Source: an uncultured beta proteobacterium (GTDB lineage: Bacteria > Pseudomonadota > Gammaproteobacteria > Burkholderiales > Burkholderiaceae_C). Taken from it: a DNA stretch of 41,639 bases. Numbering within the stretch: position 1 is the first letter of the stretch; every line of letters starts with the position of its first letter. The notes under the pieces were generated by a model. That model was not told where the DNA came from and did not search any database. It saw only the letters and a list, made by a program, of their open reading frames with translations. The DNA lies in the NCBI GenBank assembly GCA_903905735.1, contig CAIVHU010000204.1:1-41639 (forward strand), read 5' to 3'. Made by a program: the position numbers and the translations under genes. Of this stretch, positions 1 to 7,819 are shown piece after piece.

Positions 1-132
1 ACCGAGCAACTGACACAAGCAATCGAGGCGTTTGTAACCAGCTACAACAAAACAGCCGCGCCGTTTGTTTGGAGGAAACGTGAGGTTCGAGGTGCACAAC
101 TCAGAAATACAATTGTTAATTTACGCAATTAA
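1..132 (+). pseudogene. IS630-like transposase, C-terminal fragment cut by the window edge
   Basis: The frame is open from base 1 to a TAA at 130-132 and gives 43 residues. It carries the tail signature of IS630/Tc1-type transposases: a helix ending in a S-Y-N-K segment followed by A-P-F-V-W-R-K, equivalent to the usual 'N-x-x-P-K-P-F-x-W' end of the DDE domain. The catalytic residues lie outside the window, so whether the whole element is intact cannot be told. No terminal inverted repeat could be defined. The next gene starts 21 bases after the stop, in the same frame, so the element may have inserted just upstream of it. Confidence 0.7.
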
Positions 133-153
133 ACACTAGAAAGCGGTGACAAG

Positions 154-309
154 GTGACCGATGCATATGGCATTTCAGAGCCTGTCATTCTGGGCATCAT
201 GGTGGTAGCCCTGCTTGCGATCTATGCCCTGGGTGCCTGGTTTGAGCGCCGCTCGCATGGGCCGGTGTCTGCCGAGCAGGCAGTAGCCGGTGCCAAGATT
301 CACAAATAG
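154..309 (+). CDS. Small single-pass membrane protein, function unknown
   Basis: This is a 51-residue reading frame starting at GTG 154. It has a short polar N-terminus, one hydrophobic helix (about residues 11-29), then a positively charged E-R-R-S-H segment and a soluble tail ending in K-I-H-K. I do not recognise the family. The frame is continuous with the transposase frame upstream apart from that gene's stop codon, so this could be the 3' remnant of a longer gene broken by the IS. It lies just before a small secreted protein gene and may share its transcript. Start choice and reality of the gene are uncertain. Confidence 0.4.
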   Translation: MTDAYGISEPVILGIMVVALLAIYALGAWFERRSHGPVSAEQAVAGAKIHK

Positions 310-352
310 TTTCTCCTCCCCTGCTTTTTTATTCTCAAAGGCTCTTATCCAT

Positions 353-580
353 ATGAAGACAGTCAGTCAAAAACGCAACGCTCTGAGCAACAATCTGTCC
401 GCCTTGTTGGTTGCAACGGCCATGGTGGTGCCCGCCCCCGTTGTTTTAGCTGCCGACGCACCCACATCGGCAGCCAGCGCTGCCCAAGGTGCGGCCAACC
501 CGTGTGCACCTAGCAACCCATGCGGACCCGCCCGGAAAAAGAAAAAGAAGGCATCTGACAATCCTTGCGCACCCAAGTAA
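353..580 (+). CDS. Small secreted Asn-Pro-Cys repeat protein
   Basis: This is a 75-residue protein. ATG 353 is preferred over an upstream alternative because it gives a clean signal peptide: a basic start (K-T-V-S-Q-K-R), a hydrophobic core near residues 17-30, and an A-x-A cut site near residue 34. The mature part is only about 40 residues and low in complexity: Ala/Ser-rich, then three N-P-C-(A/G)-P motifs around a run of five lysines. The regularly placed cysteines in a tiny exported protein suggest metal binding or thiol chemistry, but no function is established. It directly precedes the His-rich gene at 625. Confidence 0.6.
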   Translation: MKTVSQKRNALSNNLSALLVATAMVVPAPVVLAADAPTSAASAAQGAANPCAPSNPCGPARKKKKKASDNPCAPK

Positions 581-624
581 AAAGCCCGGACAGTACTTTC
601 AGTCAGCCAGCATCTACTGCGCGA

Positions 625-1248
625 ATGAGTGAAAGCAAGGACAGCGCCCTGATGGATGCGGCACTGACTGCGGTCAATGTGCCGCTGCATTACGCCAGCA
701 AGGGGCAAAACCTGGTTCTGGCGGCCATGGCTGGTGCAAAGCAAGGCATTTACCTGGCGCACTATCCCGAAAGCGATGTCGTTGACCGCGTGCACCACAC
801 CCGGTTTTATTTCCACTCGCATCGTCACCCCAGCCACGAGCACGGTCACTTTCACCTGTTTGTGAATGACCGTGAAACCGGAAGTTTCATGCACCTGGCG
901 GCGCTGTCCGTCAATGCCGTTGGAGAGCCCGTGCGCTGGTTCAGTACCAACGCCTGGGTTACCGGCGAGCAGATGCCACCGGCGGACAAGGTGATGGCCC
1001 AACTTGATGATTTCCAGATTTACACGCCCGGGCGGCTGGCCCCCATTGCCCGCTGGCTGACGGCTATGGTGCAGCTGTTCAGACCGCAACTCATCCAGAT
1101 GCTGCAGCGCCGCGATGCTGTCATGCAACGCCGCTGCATCTCGCAGGACTGGGCGGCGTTGTGCGAGGACCGCCGCGTGGATGTGCTCAGCCAATGCAGC
1201 GCCTTGCTGCCCAAGCGCATCCAACAATTTCAACAACGGGGCTTTTGA
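625..1248 (+). CDS. His-rich conserved protein, possibly DUF6969 family
   Basis: This is a 207-residue protein read from ATG 625. An earlier in-frame start at 565 overlaps the previous gene and is less likely. No signal peptide or membrane segment is visible. The N-terminal half contains a striking histidine-rich stretch (R-V-H-H-T-R-F-Y-F-H-S-H-R-H, then H-E-H-G-H-F-H-L-F) that could bind metal. The C-terminal half looks helical. The H-G-H-F-H-L-F core resembles what I recall of the DUF6969 family; this assignment is from memory. It sits between the secreted Cys-motif protein and the double rhodanese, at the head of the sulfur-oxidation genes. Its role is unknown. Confidence 0.6.
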   Translation: MSESKDSALMDAALTAVNVPLHYASKGQNLVLAAMAGAKQGIYLAHYPESDVVDRVHHTRFYFHSHRHPSHEHGHFHLFVNDRETGSFMHLAALSVNAVGEPVRWFSTNAWVTGEQMPPADKVMAQLDDFQIYTPGRLAPIARWLTAMVQLFRPQLIQMLQRRDAVMQRRCISQDWAALCEDRRVDVLSQCSALLPKRIQQFQQRGF

Positions 1249-1276
1249 CCAAGCCCATGTTCAAGAGGACGACAAC

Positions 1277-2266
1277 GTGACCCAAAACATCACTCAACTA
1301 ACCGCAGCAACCCTCGTGGCTTTTGGCTTGTCTGCCGCCCATGCAGGTGTTTTACCAGGCCCGGTGGTGGACACCCAGTGGCCGGCCAGCAATCTTGACA
1401 AGGTTCAGGTGGTGGAGGTGCTCGGCGATGTCAAGTCGTTCGTTAAGGCACCTGAATTTGATACCGATGCCAAGACCGGCAAAAAAGTCCTGACCGAGGT
1501 AGGTGGGCACATTCCCGGTAGCAAACTGATTGACATGAAAACCATGCGCGTTGATCGAATGGTGGGAGACCTGAAGGTCAAATACATGATCCCCGACCGC
1601 GCGGACTTCCAGAAAATGGTGCAGGCAGACGGTGTAGACGCCGACAAGCCCATTGTCTTCGTTCCCGTGGGGGTGGATGGCACCGACGTGGATAACGCTT
1701 TGCGCGTGTACTGGCAATTCAAGGTGTACGGCGAAGATCACATAGCTGTGCTGGACGGGGGTATGGCAGCATGGCTGGCAGAGGGACGTGAATTCAGTCA
1801 GACACCAGCGGTAACTGGTGGGGGGACCTGGGTCGCCAAGGCAGATCGCAGTCAGGAATTTAATGCGACGTCGGACGATGTGGCGAAGGCCATGGCCAAC
1901 AAGAGCGCGACCTTGCTGGATACCCGTGACATTGCTTCCTACCAGGGTCTGAGCAAACGTGATTATGTGTATGGCTATGGCCACCTTGACGGTGCCAAGT
2001 TGTACAGCATTGACCTGATGTTCAAGAACAGCGGCCCCAGCGTCAAGATGCTCTCGCCCAACACCTATCGTGCGTTGATGACCGCGCAAGGCGTTGATCC
2101 CTCGGCGCCTTTGATCAGTTATTGCAACAGCGGCCATCTGTCGTCCGGTCCCTGGTTCGTGGCTTCTGAAATCCTGGGCAACAAGAACGCCAAGCTGTAT
2201 GACGGCTCTTTGCATGAGTGGACGCTCGAAAAACGTCAGTTAGCTGGTGCTGTGCCACTGCAATAA
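1277..2266 (+). CDS. Periplasmic two-domain rhodanese-like sulfurtransferase
   Basis: This is a 329-residue protein. GTG 1277 is chosen because an AAGAGGA ribosome site precedes it and the start gives a signal peptide ending in S-A-A-H-A near residue 23. Two rhodanese folds follow. The first (to about residue 170) has the expected V-L-D-G-G-M-A-A-W element but has F-V-P-V-G-V-D where the catalytic loop would carry Cys, so it is probably inactive. The second (about 195-325) has L-L-D-T-R-D and an active-site loop Y-C-N-S-G-H with Cys283. Double-rhodanese proteins of this layout transfer sulfane sulfur, for example from thiosulfate. A strong terminator directly downstream makes it a separate unit from the sox genes. 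Confidence 0.8.
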   Translation: MTQNITQLTAATLVAFGLSAAHAGVLPGPVVDTQWPASNLDKVQVVEVLGDVKSFVKAPEFDTDAKTGKKVLTEVGGHIPGSKLIDMKTMRVDRMVGDLKVKYMIPDRADFQKMVQADGVDADKPIVFVPVGVDGTDVDNALRVYWQFKVYGEDHIAVLDGGMAAWLAEGREFSQTPAVTGGGTWVAKADRSQEFNATSDDVAKAMANKSATLLDTRDIASYQGLSKRDYVYGYGHLDGAKLYSIDLMFKNSGPSVKMLSPNTYRALMTAQGVDPSAPLISYCNSGHLSSGPWFVASEILGNKNAKLYDGSLHEWTLEKRQLAGAVPLQ

Positions 2267-2290
2267 GCTGTCAGATGCTGGTCAGATGGT

Positions 2291-2319
2291 AATAAAAGCC
2301 GCGTAAAGCGGCTTTTATT
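2291..2319 (+). terminator. Intrinsic terminator after the rhodanese gene
   Basis: There is a perfect 12-bp stem (2291-2302 with 2308-2319) around a GTAAA loop. The GC-rich core GCCGC/GCGGC is flanked by A and T runs, so it can work in both directions. It ends the rhodanese transcript 24 bases after its stop codon. Confidence 0.85.
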
Positions 2320-2372
2320 TGTAAATACCTAGGGTAGTTCCTAATATAGGACAAGCATTAATTAAGCGATCA

Positions 2373-2386
2373 TTGATAAAAATCAA
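2373..2386 (+). promoter_or_regulatory. Perfect FNR/ANR-type box upstream of the sox cluster
   Basis: The sequence TTGAT-AAAA-ATCAA matches the full FNR/ANR consensus TTGAT-N4-ATCAA at every specified base. It lies 73 bases before the DUF302 lipoprotein start, in the only intergenic gap before the sox gene run and after a terminator. If FNR acts as a class II activator, transcription would start near 2421. No clear -10 element is visible, so polarity is not settled. A second small inverted repeat, TCCTA-ATA-TAGGA, lies at 2339-2351. Confidence 0.65.
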
Positions 2387-2459
2387 ATCAACGGTTGTCT
2401 TTGATTTTTCCCAAGCGCAGCGATGCGCACTCCCTCTCAGTCTTAAAAAAGGACCTCAC

Positions 2460-3032
2460 GTGAATTCTTTAACCCGAAAACTTCTTTGGTTGCCCCTTTT
2501 GGCTGCCGTATTTTTGACCGGCTGCGGCACCATCAGCACGATGGGCAAGCTTGAAGATGGTGCAGGCACAGAGGCCAGCAAGATGTGGGACAAGTGGATT
2601 GCAGCTGATGGCGACATTGCTATGGCGACCACTTGGTCGCGCAAAGTTGCGCCAGGCGTGACAGTCAAAGACATTGAGGACACATTCGTGGCGGTGGCAT
2701 CCGAGCGCAACATGAAGGGTGTCGGTGAGCTGCCTTTGTCGCAAGAACTTGAAGCCCGCACGGGTGTCAAGCAGAAGTTCCTGAAGGTCTATTCTTTTTG
2801 CTCTCCGTCAACGGCACGCATCATGGTGGACTTCAGTCCGGCCATGGGGGCTTACCTGCCATGCCGCCTGACGGTGGTTGAACAGGCGGACGGTCTTTGG
2901 ATCTACACCTTGAACATGGACATGATGGTCAAGATGGGACGCAAGCTGCCTTCGCCGCTGAAAGAAGAGGCTATGAAGGTGCGTGACACGATCTATCAAA
3001 TGATGGATCGGGCTGCCAAAGGGGCTTTCTGA
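2460..3032 (+). CDS. DUF302-like lipoprotein, first gene of the sox run
   Basis: This is a 190-residue protein. GTG 2460 is chosen because an A-rich AAAAAAGGA ribosome site lies just upstream and the start gives a lipoprotein signal with lipobox L-T-G-C near residue 21. The mature protein resembles the DUF302 fold: a segment on 'F-L-K-V-Y-S-F-C-S-P' followed by 'G-A-Y-L-P-C-R-L-T-V-V-E' and 'G-L-W-I-Y-T', like the paired strands of that family. Two cysteines (in F-C-S and L-P-C-R) could form a disulfide or bind a ligand. DUF302 proteins recur beside sulfur-oxidation genes. The likely place is the inner leaflet of the outer membrane; the biochemical role is unknown. Confidence 0.72.
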   Translation: MNSLTRKLLWLPLLAAVFLTGCGTISTMGKLEDGAGTEASKMWDKWIAADGDIAMATTWSRKVAPGVTVKDIEDTFVAVASERNMKGVGELPLSQELEARTGVKQKFLKVYSFCSPSTARIMVDFSPAMGAYLPCRLTVVEQADGLWIYTLNMDMMVKMGRKLPSPLKEEAMKVRDTIYQMMDRAAKGAF

Positions 3033-3061
3033 GCGACGCCTTATCAACTCTAACGGACCAC

Positions 3062-4396
3062 ATGTTCATCATGATGAATCAAAAATACAAACTTCGCGCA
3101 GTGGCTGTGGCTGCTGTTCTTGCTGTGCCTATGGGTGCGGCCATGGCCACCAATGGCATGATGATGGAAGGTTACGGCCCCATCTCCACCGGTATGGGCG
3201 GTGCTTCTCAAGCCATTGACAACGGTGGTGAAGGCATGGCGCAAAACCCGGCAACTCTGGGGATGATGGCTGACGGTACGTCGCGCCTGGATTTGGCTAT
3301 TGGCGTGCTAGGCCCTGATGTGAAAAGCAGCGTGCCTGGAATGCCGGAGGCCAAATCTAGTGGCAATTCATACATCATGCCTGCGTTAGGGTATACCAAG
3401 CGTAGCGGTGAGTTCACCTATGGTGTTGGAATGTTTGCTCAGGGGGGGATGGGCACTGAATATGATGCCAACTCGTTCATGGCTTTTGGCACTGGCCAAC
3501 CAGTGCGATCTGAATTGGGTGTTGGGAATGTGATTTTCCCTGTTGCTTATGAGGTGAATCCCAATCTGACTGTAGCTGCTTCTCTTAAGTTTTTATGGGC
3601 ATCGCTGGATATGCGTATGGCTGGGACGGTCGGCACCTTATCGCCTATTGTTACGGGAGGTAGTGGCAATCTTGCCATGGGCTTTGGCAGGGCACCTGCG
3701 GATACGCAAGCCCGCGTCGATTTTTCCGACAACAACGATTTCACCGGCGCAGCTAAATCTACGGGTTATGGTGCGTCACTTGGAACGACGTATAAAGTCA
3801 ACCAAGATGTCATGCTTGGGGCTTCGTATCAGTTCAAGAGCCATCTCGCCGACATGAAAACTGCCACCAGTGCAGCCAGTATGTCCATGCCTGGCATGAC
3901 TGACTATGGTCAGATCACAGTACTTGACTTTCAAATGCCCTCAGTTTTTGCTGTGGGGGGCAGTTGGCAAGTTTCTCCTTCTTTGCTGCTCGCGGCTGAC
4001 GTGAAGTACATCGGCTGGGCAGATGTCATGAAGGACTTTAAGCTTCAATATGACAGTTCTATGGGGAATGGTTCAGTCAGCTTTGCCTTGCCGCAAAACT
4101 GGCGTGATCAAACCGTCTTGAATTTGGGTGTGGCTTGGATGGCCAATGATAAGTTGACTCTTCGAGCCGGTCTCAATTTATCGGCAAATCCAGTGCCTGA
4201 CACATATGTTAACGCCTTGTTTCCGGCTATTGAAGCAAATCATGCCACGTTTGGGTTTGGTTATAAGTTCTCTCATGCCGATGAGGTGAATGCCTCTCTC
4301 ACTTTGGCACCCACCGTTACCGTGACAAGCGGACAGGGCGTGACTATTTCCCACAGTCAAACCAATGCGCAATTGATGTACAGCCACCGTTTCTAA
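3062..4396 (+). CDS. FadL/OmpP1-type outer-membrane transport protein
   Basis: This is a 444-residue protein. The start at ATG 3062 follows ACGGA; ATGs at 3071 and 3074 are alternatives. A signal peptide ends in G-A-A-M-A, after which the mature N-terminus T-N-G-M-M-M-E-G-Y-G-P-I-S-T-G-M-G-G-A is the FadL hatch signature. It is followed by the typical N-P-A-T-L motif, alternating beta-strand sequence and a terminal aromatic (Y-S-H-R-F). FadL proteins are 14-stranded barrels that import hydrophobic molecules. Next to sox genes it may let poorly soluble sulfur compounds or elemental sulfur cross the outer membrane; that substrate is an inference. Base composition looks less GC-rich here than in the cbb genes. 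Confidence 0.82.
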   Translation: MFIMMNQKYKLRAVAVAAVLAVPMGAAMATNGMMMEGYGPISTGMGGASQAIDNGGEGMAQNPATLGMMADGTSRLDLAIGVLGPDVKSSVPGMPEAKSSGNSYIMPALGYTKRSGEFTYGVGMFAQGGMGTEYDANSFMAFGTGQPVRSELGVGNVIFPVAYEVNPNLTVAASLKFLWASLDMRMAGTVGTLSPIVTGGSGNLAMGFGRAPADTQARVDFSDNNDFTGAAKSTGYGASLGTTYKVNQDVMLGASYQFKSHLADMKTATSAASMSMPGMTDYGQITVLDFQMPSVFAVGGSWQVSPSLLLAADVKYIGWADVMKDFKLQYDSSMGNGSVSFALPQNWRDQTVLNLGVAWMANDKLTLRAGLNLSANPVPDTYVNALFPAIEANHATFGFGYKFSHADEVNASLTLAPTVTVTSGQGVTISHSQTNAQLMYSHRF

Positions 4397-4472
4397 CGAT
4401 CTGTCCGTAACCCAAGTCAGTTGTTTGCTGACCTGAGTTGTTCCCCTGTATTTCAACCGAAGGATCGCCACC

Positions 4473-4790
4473 ATGACCCTGACCAGGCTATTGCTACCGC
4501 TGATTTTTGTGACTGCGGCACAGGCACAGGACATCCCTGCGCTGTACAAAGGTGCAGACCTGAAGTTGGGTGAAAGCCTGATTGCGAAGCATAAATGTGA
4601 CGCGTGCCATCAGCAAAAGGTTGTGGGAGATGGAAGCGCCATTTATCGACCCAAGGGCAAAGTGAATTCGCTGAGTGCCTTGAGGGGGCAGGTGGAGGCC
4701 TGCGATCAGGCGCTTAACGTGGGTTTGTTTCCTGAGGAAATCAATTCAATATCTGCGGTGCTGAACCGCGATCACTATCGGTTCAAGTAA
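4473..4790 (+). CDS. Small monohaem periplasmic cytochrome c
   Basis: This is a 105-residue protein with a signal peptide ending A-Q-A near residue 18 and one haem-binding motif C-D-A-C-H at residues 42-46. Methionines are almost absent after the haem, so the sixth ligand is unclear; a late H-Y-R-F is one candidate. It is only about 87 residues when mature, short for class I cytochromes c. It lies between the FadL gene and soxC in a plus-strand run, so it could carry electrons from the Sox complex towards the oxidase. No soxE-type gene is otherwise present in the window. Confidence 0.75.
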   Translation: MTLTRLLLPLIFVTAAQAQDIPALYKGADLKLGESLIAKHKCDACHQQKVVGDGSAIYRPKGKVNSLSALRGQVEACDQALNVGLFPEEINSISAVLNRDHYRFK

Positions 4791-4831
4791 TTGTTGGTTA
4801 GCCAGAGAACGCAAAAAAAGGAGTGTTTTGA

Positions 4832-6196
4832 ATGGAACAGAGTTCGAGCTCAGGAAGGCTGATCAAGGCCCCTGAGAACTTCCTGAATCAAGACGGTATC
4901 AAAACTGTCTTTGCTGAAGGTAAAAAAGGTCGGCGCGACTTTATTCGAAGCGCTTTTGCTGCTGCTGCCGCTGGGGCTGCGGTGCCAGCGGCGTTGGCTC
5001 AAGGTAATCCGGTTCCCACTGAAGGTGGCGATCCGAATATCCTTAACCTGCCACCATGGAGTAAAGGACTAGGGCAAGGTGTTGCGCTCAACGATGGATA
5101 CGGCAAGCCGTCCCAATACGAGCGCAACGTGCAGCGCCGCGTGAGCCCTGGTTTGACACAAACTACCCAGGCCTCGGTGTCTTTTGCGCCCTTGCAATCC
5201 TTGTTTGGCATTGTGACACCCAGTGGTCTGCACTTTGAGCGTCATCATCAAGGCTGGTGGGACATTGACCCCTCCAAGCACCGCTTGATGATCAACGGCA
5301 TGGTGAAGAATCCCAAGGTGTTCACGGTCGATGAAATCATGCGCTTGCCCTCGGTATCGCGTTTTCACTTCATCGAGTGTGGTGCCAATACGGCGGCTGA
5401 GTGGGGCAATGTTGCCACGCCAACGGTGCAATACACGCACGGCATGCTGTCTTGCAGCGAGTTCACCGGTGTGCCGCTGATCACATTGCTTGAAATGGCG
5501 GGGGCTGACCTGGTCAATGGCAAGTTTGTGTTGGGCGAGGGGGCTGATGGCTCTTCAATGACCCGCACCATTCCGATGAGTCTGATCAAGTCGGGTGAAG
5601 TGTTTGTGGCCTATGGTCAAAACGGTGAGATGCTGCGGCCGGAGCAGGGTTACCCCTTGCGTTTGATTGTGCCAGGTGTCCAGGGAGTGAGCTGGATCAA
5701 ATATCTGCGCCGCATCAAGCTGGGTGATATGCCCTTCAATACGAAAGACGAATCTGACCACTATATTGACTTGTTGCCCGATGGGCAGCACCGTCAATAC
5801 AGCAGTTTGCAGGAGTGCAAGAGCGTGGTCACGACGCCATCAGGCGGCCAGGTATTGCTGGACACCGGCTTTTACAACATCACAGGCTTGGCCTGGTCGG
5901 GCCGCGGCAAGATCAAACGGGTAGACGTGTCTGTTGATGGTGGACGCAACTGGCGTACTGCGCGTATCGAAGGCTCGGCGCAGTCCAAAGCCTTGACGCG
6001 ATTCAACATTGATTGGGTGTGGGACGGAAAACCGGCCATTGTGCAAAGTCGCGCCATGGATGAAACAGGCTTTGTCCAGCCAACCTACCAGCAATTGCGC
6101 GGTGTGCGTGGCACGCGGTCCATCTATCACAACAATGCCATCCAGTCATGGCTGGTGCAAGAAAACGGCGAGGTTAAAAATGTTCAGATTTCGTAA
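4832..6196 (+). CDS. soxC: SoxC, molybdenum subunit of sulfane dehydrogenase
   Basis: This is a 454-residue protein of the sulfite oxidase family. The N-terminus carries a twin-arginine type signal (K-G-R-R-D-F-I-R-S at about 32-40, then an Ala-rich core), consistent with export of a folded molybdopterin enzyme. The molybdenum ligand is Cys183 in H-F-I-E-C-G-A-N. The C-terminal part is the Mo-co dimerisation domain (G-L-A-W-S-G-R-G-K-I). SoxC works with the dihaem SoxD to oxidise the SoxY-bound sulfane sulfur by six electrons, so its presence predicts complete oxidation of thiosulfate to sulfate. The soxD start codon lies inside the last codons of this gene, so the two are translationally coupled. 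Confidence 0.95.
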   Translation: MEQSSSSGRLIKAPENFLNQDGIKTVFAEGKKGRRDFIRSAFAAAAAGAAVPAALAQGNPVPTEGGDPNILNLPPWSKGLGQGVALNDGYGKPSQYERNVQRRVSPGLTQTTQASVSFAPLQSLFGIVTPSGLHFERHHQGWWDIDPSKHRLMINGMVKNPKVFTVDEIMRLPSVSRFHFIECGANTAAEWGNVATPTVQYTHGMLSCSEFTGVPLITLLEMAGADLVNGKFVLGEGADGSSMTRTIPMSLIKSGEVFVAYGQNGEMLRPEQGYPLRLIVPGVQGVSWIKYLRRIKLGDMPFNTKDESDHYIDLLPDGQHRQYSSLQECKSVVTTPSGGQVLLDTGFYNITGLAWSGRGKIKRVDVSVDGGRNWRTARIEGSAQSKALTRFNIDWVWDGKPAIVQSRAMDETGFVQPTYQQLRGVRGTRSIYHNNAIQSWLVQENGEVKNVQIS

Positions 6197-7253
6197 AGCA
6201 GCCGTTGGCATTGCACTGCTCGGACTCGCTGGTTTTACGGGGGCGCAAGCTGCATCCAACTTTCCAGGCATCGGGCGCGATGCGACGGTTAAAGAAGTAA
6301 AAGCCTGGGACATCGATGTTCGTCCCGACTTCAAAGGCCTGCCTGCGGGTTCAGGTTCTGTTGCCAGAGGCCAGGAAATTTGGGAGGGCAAGTGTGCCAC
6401 CTGTCACGGTATCTTCGGTGAATCGGGTGAATTCTTCAATCCCATCATTGGTGGCGTGACCCCCAAGGATATGGAAACCGGCCACGTTGCCAACTTGGTG
6501 ACACCTGGCTATCCGGGGCGTACCACCTTCATGAAGGTGCCCACTATTTCGACTGTCTGGGACTTCATCAATCGTGCCATGCCATGGACGGAGCCGAAGT
6601 CGCTGTCGCATGACGATGTGTATGCGGTGCTGGCTTTCATGCTCAACTTGAATGGCATGGTGCCGGATGACTTTGTTCTCAACGAAAAGACCATTCGTGA
6701 CGTGCAGGCGAAGCTGCCCAACCGCAATGGGATGACGACCGACCACGCTCTGTGGCCCGGCAACGAGTTCAATGGCGCTAAAAAGCCGGATACACATAAC
6801 GTGGCCTGCATGAACGATTGCGCTCCAGAGCCCAAGCTGACGTCGTTCCTGCCTGAGTTTGCGCGTAACGCACACGGCAACCTGGCGGAGCAGAATCGTT
6901 TGGTAGGCGAACAGTTTGGTGCGGACACGACGCATCCTGAGCGCCCACTAGGCGAGCGACCACAGGCCGTCCAGCTGACCGCAACAGAGCAGGCAAACGC
7001 AGATGCCAAGAAAATTCTGACGACGCTGCAAAAGAACGGTTGCACCGTCTGCCATGGCATGAACACCAAGATTGTTGGGCCTGCCTACTCGGACGTAGCG
7101 AAGAAATATGCTGGAAAGGTGGAGTACCTGATCGGCAAGATCAAGAGCGGTGGTTCCGGTATCTGGGGTGCGATACCCATGCCTCCACAGAACTTGAGTG
7201 ATGCTGATGTCAAGGCAATTGCCACTTGGCTGGCATCGGGTGGGCCTAAGTAA
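6180..7253 (+). CDS. soxD: SoxD, dihaem cytochrome c subunit of sulfane dehydrogenase
   Basis: This is a 357-residue protein. ATG 6180 is chosen because it starts a signal peptide (F-R-F-R-K then a hydrophobic core, G-A-Q-A near 24) and overlaps the end of soxC by 17 bases, the usual coupling for this pair. It has two class I cytochrome domains, with haem motifs C-A-T-C-H at 72-76 and C-T-V-C-H at 288-292. The second domain has the expected M-P-P axial ligand region near the end. SoxD passes electrons from SoxC to the respiratory chain. Confidence 0.95.
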   Translation: MFRFRKAAVGIALLGLAGFTGAQAASNFPGIGRDATVKEVKAWDIDVRPDFKGLPAGSGSVARGQEIWEGKCATCHGIFGESGEFFNPIIGGVTPKDMETGHVANLVTPGYPGRTTFMKVPTISTVWDFINRAMPWTEPKSLSHDDVYAVLAFMLNLNGMVPDDFVLNEKTIRDVQAKLPNRNGMTTDHALWPGNEFNGAKKPDTHNVACMNDCAPEPKLTSFLPEFARNAHGNLAEQNRLVGEQFGADTTHPERPLGERPQAVQLTATEQANADAKKILTTLQKNGCTVCHGMNTKIVGPAYSDVAKKYAGKVEYLIGKIKSGGSGIWGAIPMPPQNLSDADVKAIATWLASGGPK

Positions 7254-7305
7254 GGCTTTGATTTCGATAATTTTTTTACGCATGAACTTAACCAAGGAGA
7301 TTTCT

Positions 7306-7764
7306 ATGCAAACTCGTCGCGAGACACTCAAACACAGCGCCATCGTGGCAGGGCTGTTGGCAGGCACCGGACTGTTTCCCCAGTTCGCGATGGCCGCGTA
7401 TAACAAGACAGCTTTTGAAGCCAAGTCCATCGCAGATGCCGTGAAGGCTTTGGGTGGACAAGTGCCTGTTGAAAGCAAGGATGTCACCGTGGGTGGTCCG
7501 GACATTGCTGAAAACGGCGCAGTGGTTCCCTTGACGGCCACCACGGCCTTGACGGGTGTCAAAAGCATGCTGATCCTGGTTGAAAAGAATCCGGCCGCTT
7601 TGGTGGCCCAGTTCGACATGACCGACGCTGTTGAGCCCAACTTCTCAGTGCGCGCCAAGATGGGCCAATCGTCTGACGTGTATGCCGTGGCGATCATGAA
7701 CGATGGCAGGGCCCTGTTTGCCAAAAAAGAAGTCAAGGTCACCCTGGGCGGTTGCGGCGGTTAA
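7306..7764 (+). CDS. soxY: SoxY, sulfur-carrier subunit
   Basis: This is a 152-residue protein starting at ATG 7306 after an AAGGAG ribosome site. It has a twin-arginine-like signal (T-R-R-E-T-L-K, then a hydrophobic core ending A-M-A). The C-terminus is the diagnostic G-G-C-G-G swinging arm with Cys150, which carries sulfur intermediates as a thioether-free persulfide or S-thiosulfonate between the Sox enzymes. SoxY has no cytoplasmic chaperone in this window and is expected to be exported as a complex with SoxZ, encoded 55 bases downstream. Confidence 0.96.
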   Translation: MQTRRETLKHSAIVAGLLAGTGLFPQFAMAAYNKTAFEAKSIADAVKALGGQVPVESKDVTVGGPDIAENGAVVPLTATTALTGVKSMLILVEKNPAALVAQFDMTDAVEPNFSVRAKMGQSSDVYAVAIMNDGRALFAKKEVKVTLGGCGG

Positions 7765-7819
7765 TGCGCCACCTGAAACTGTTTCATAGTCCAATTTATT
7801 TGATATCAGGAGTTTAAAA

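Noticed and set aside
4409..4438. An imperfect hairpin after the FadL gene as a terminator.
   Set aside because: It has two mismatches and no T-run; not strong enough to call.
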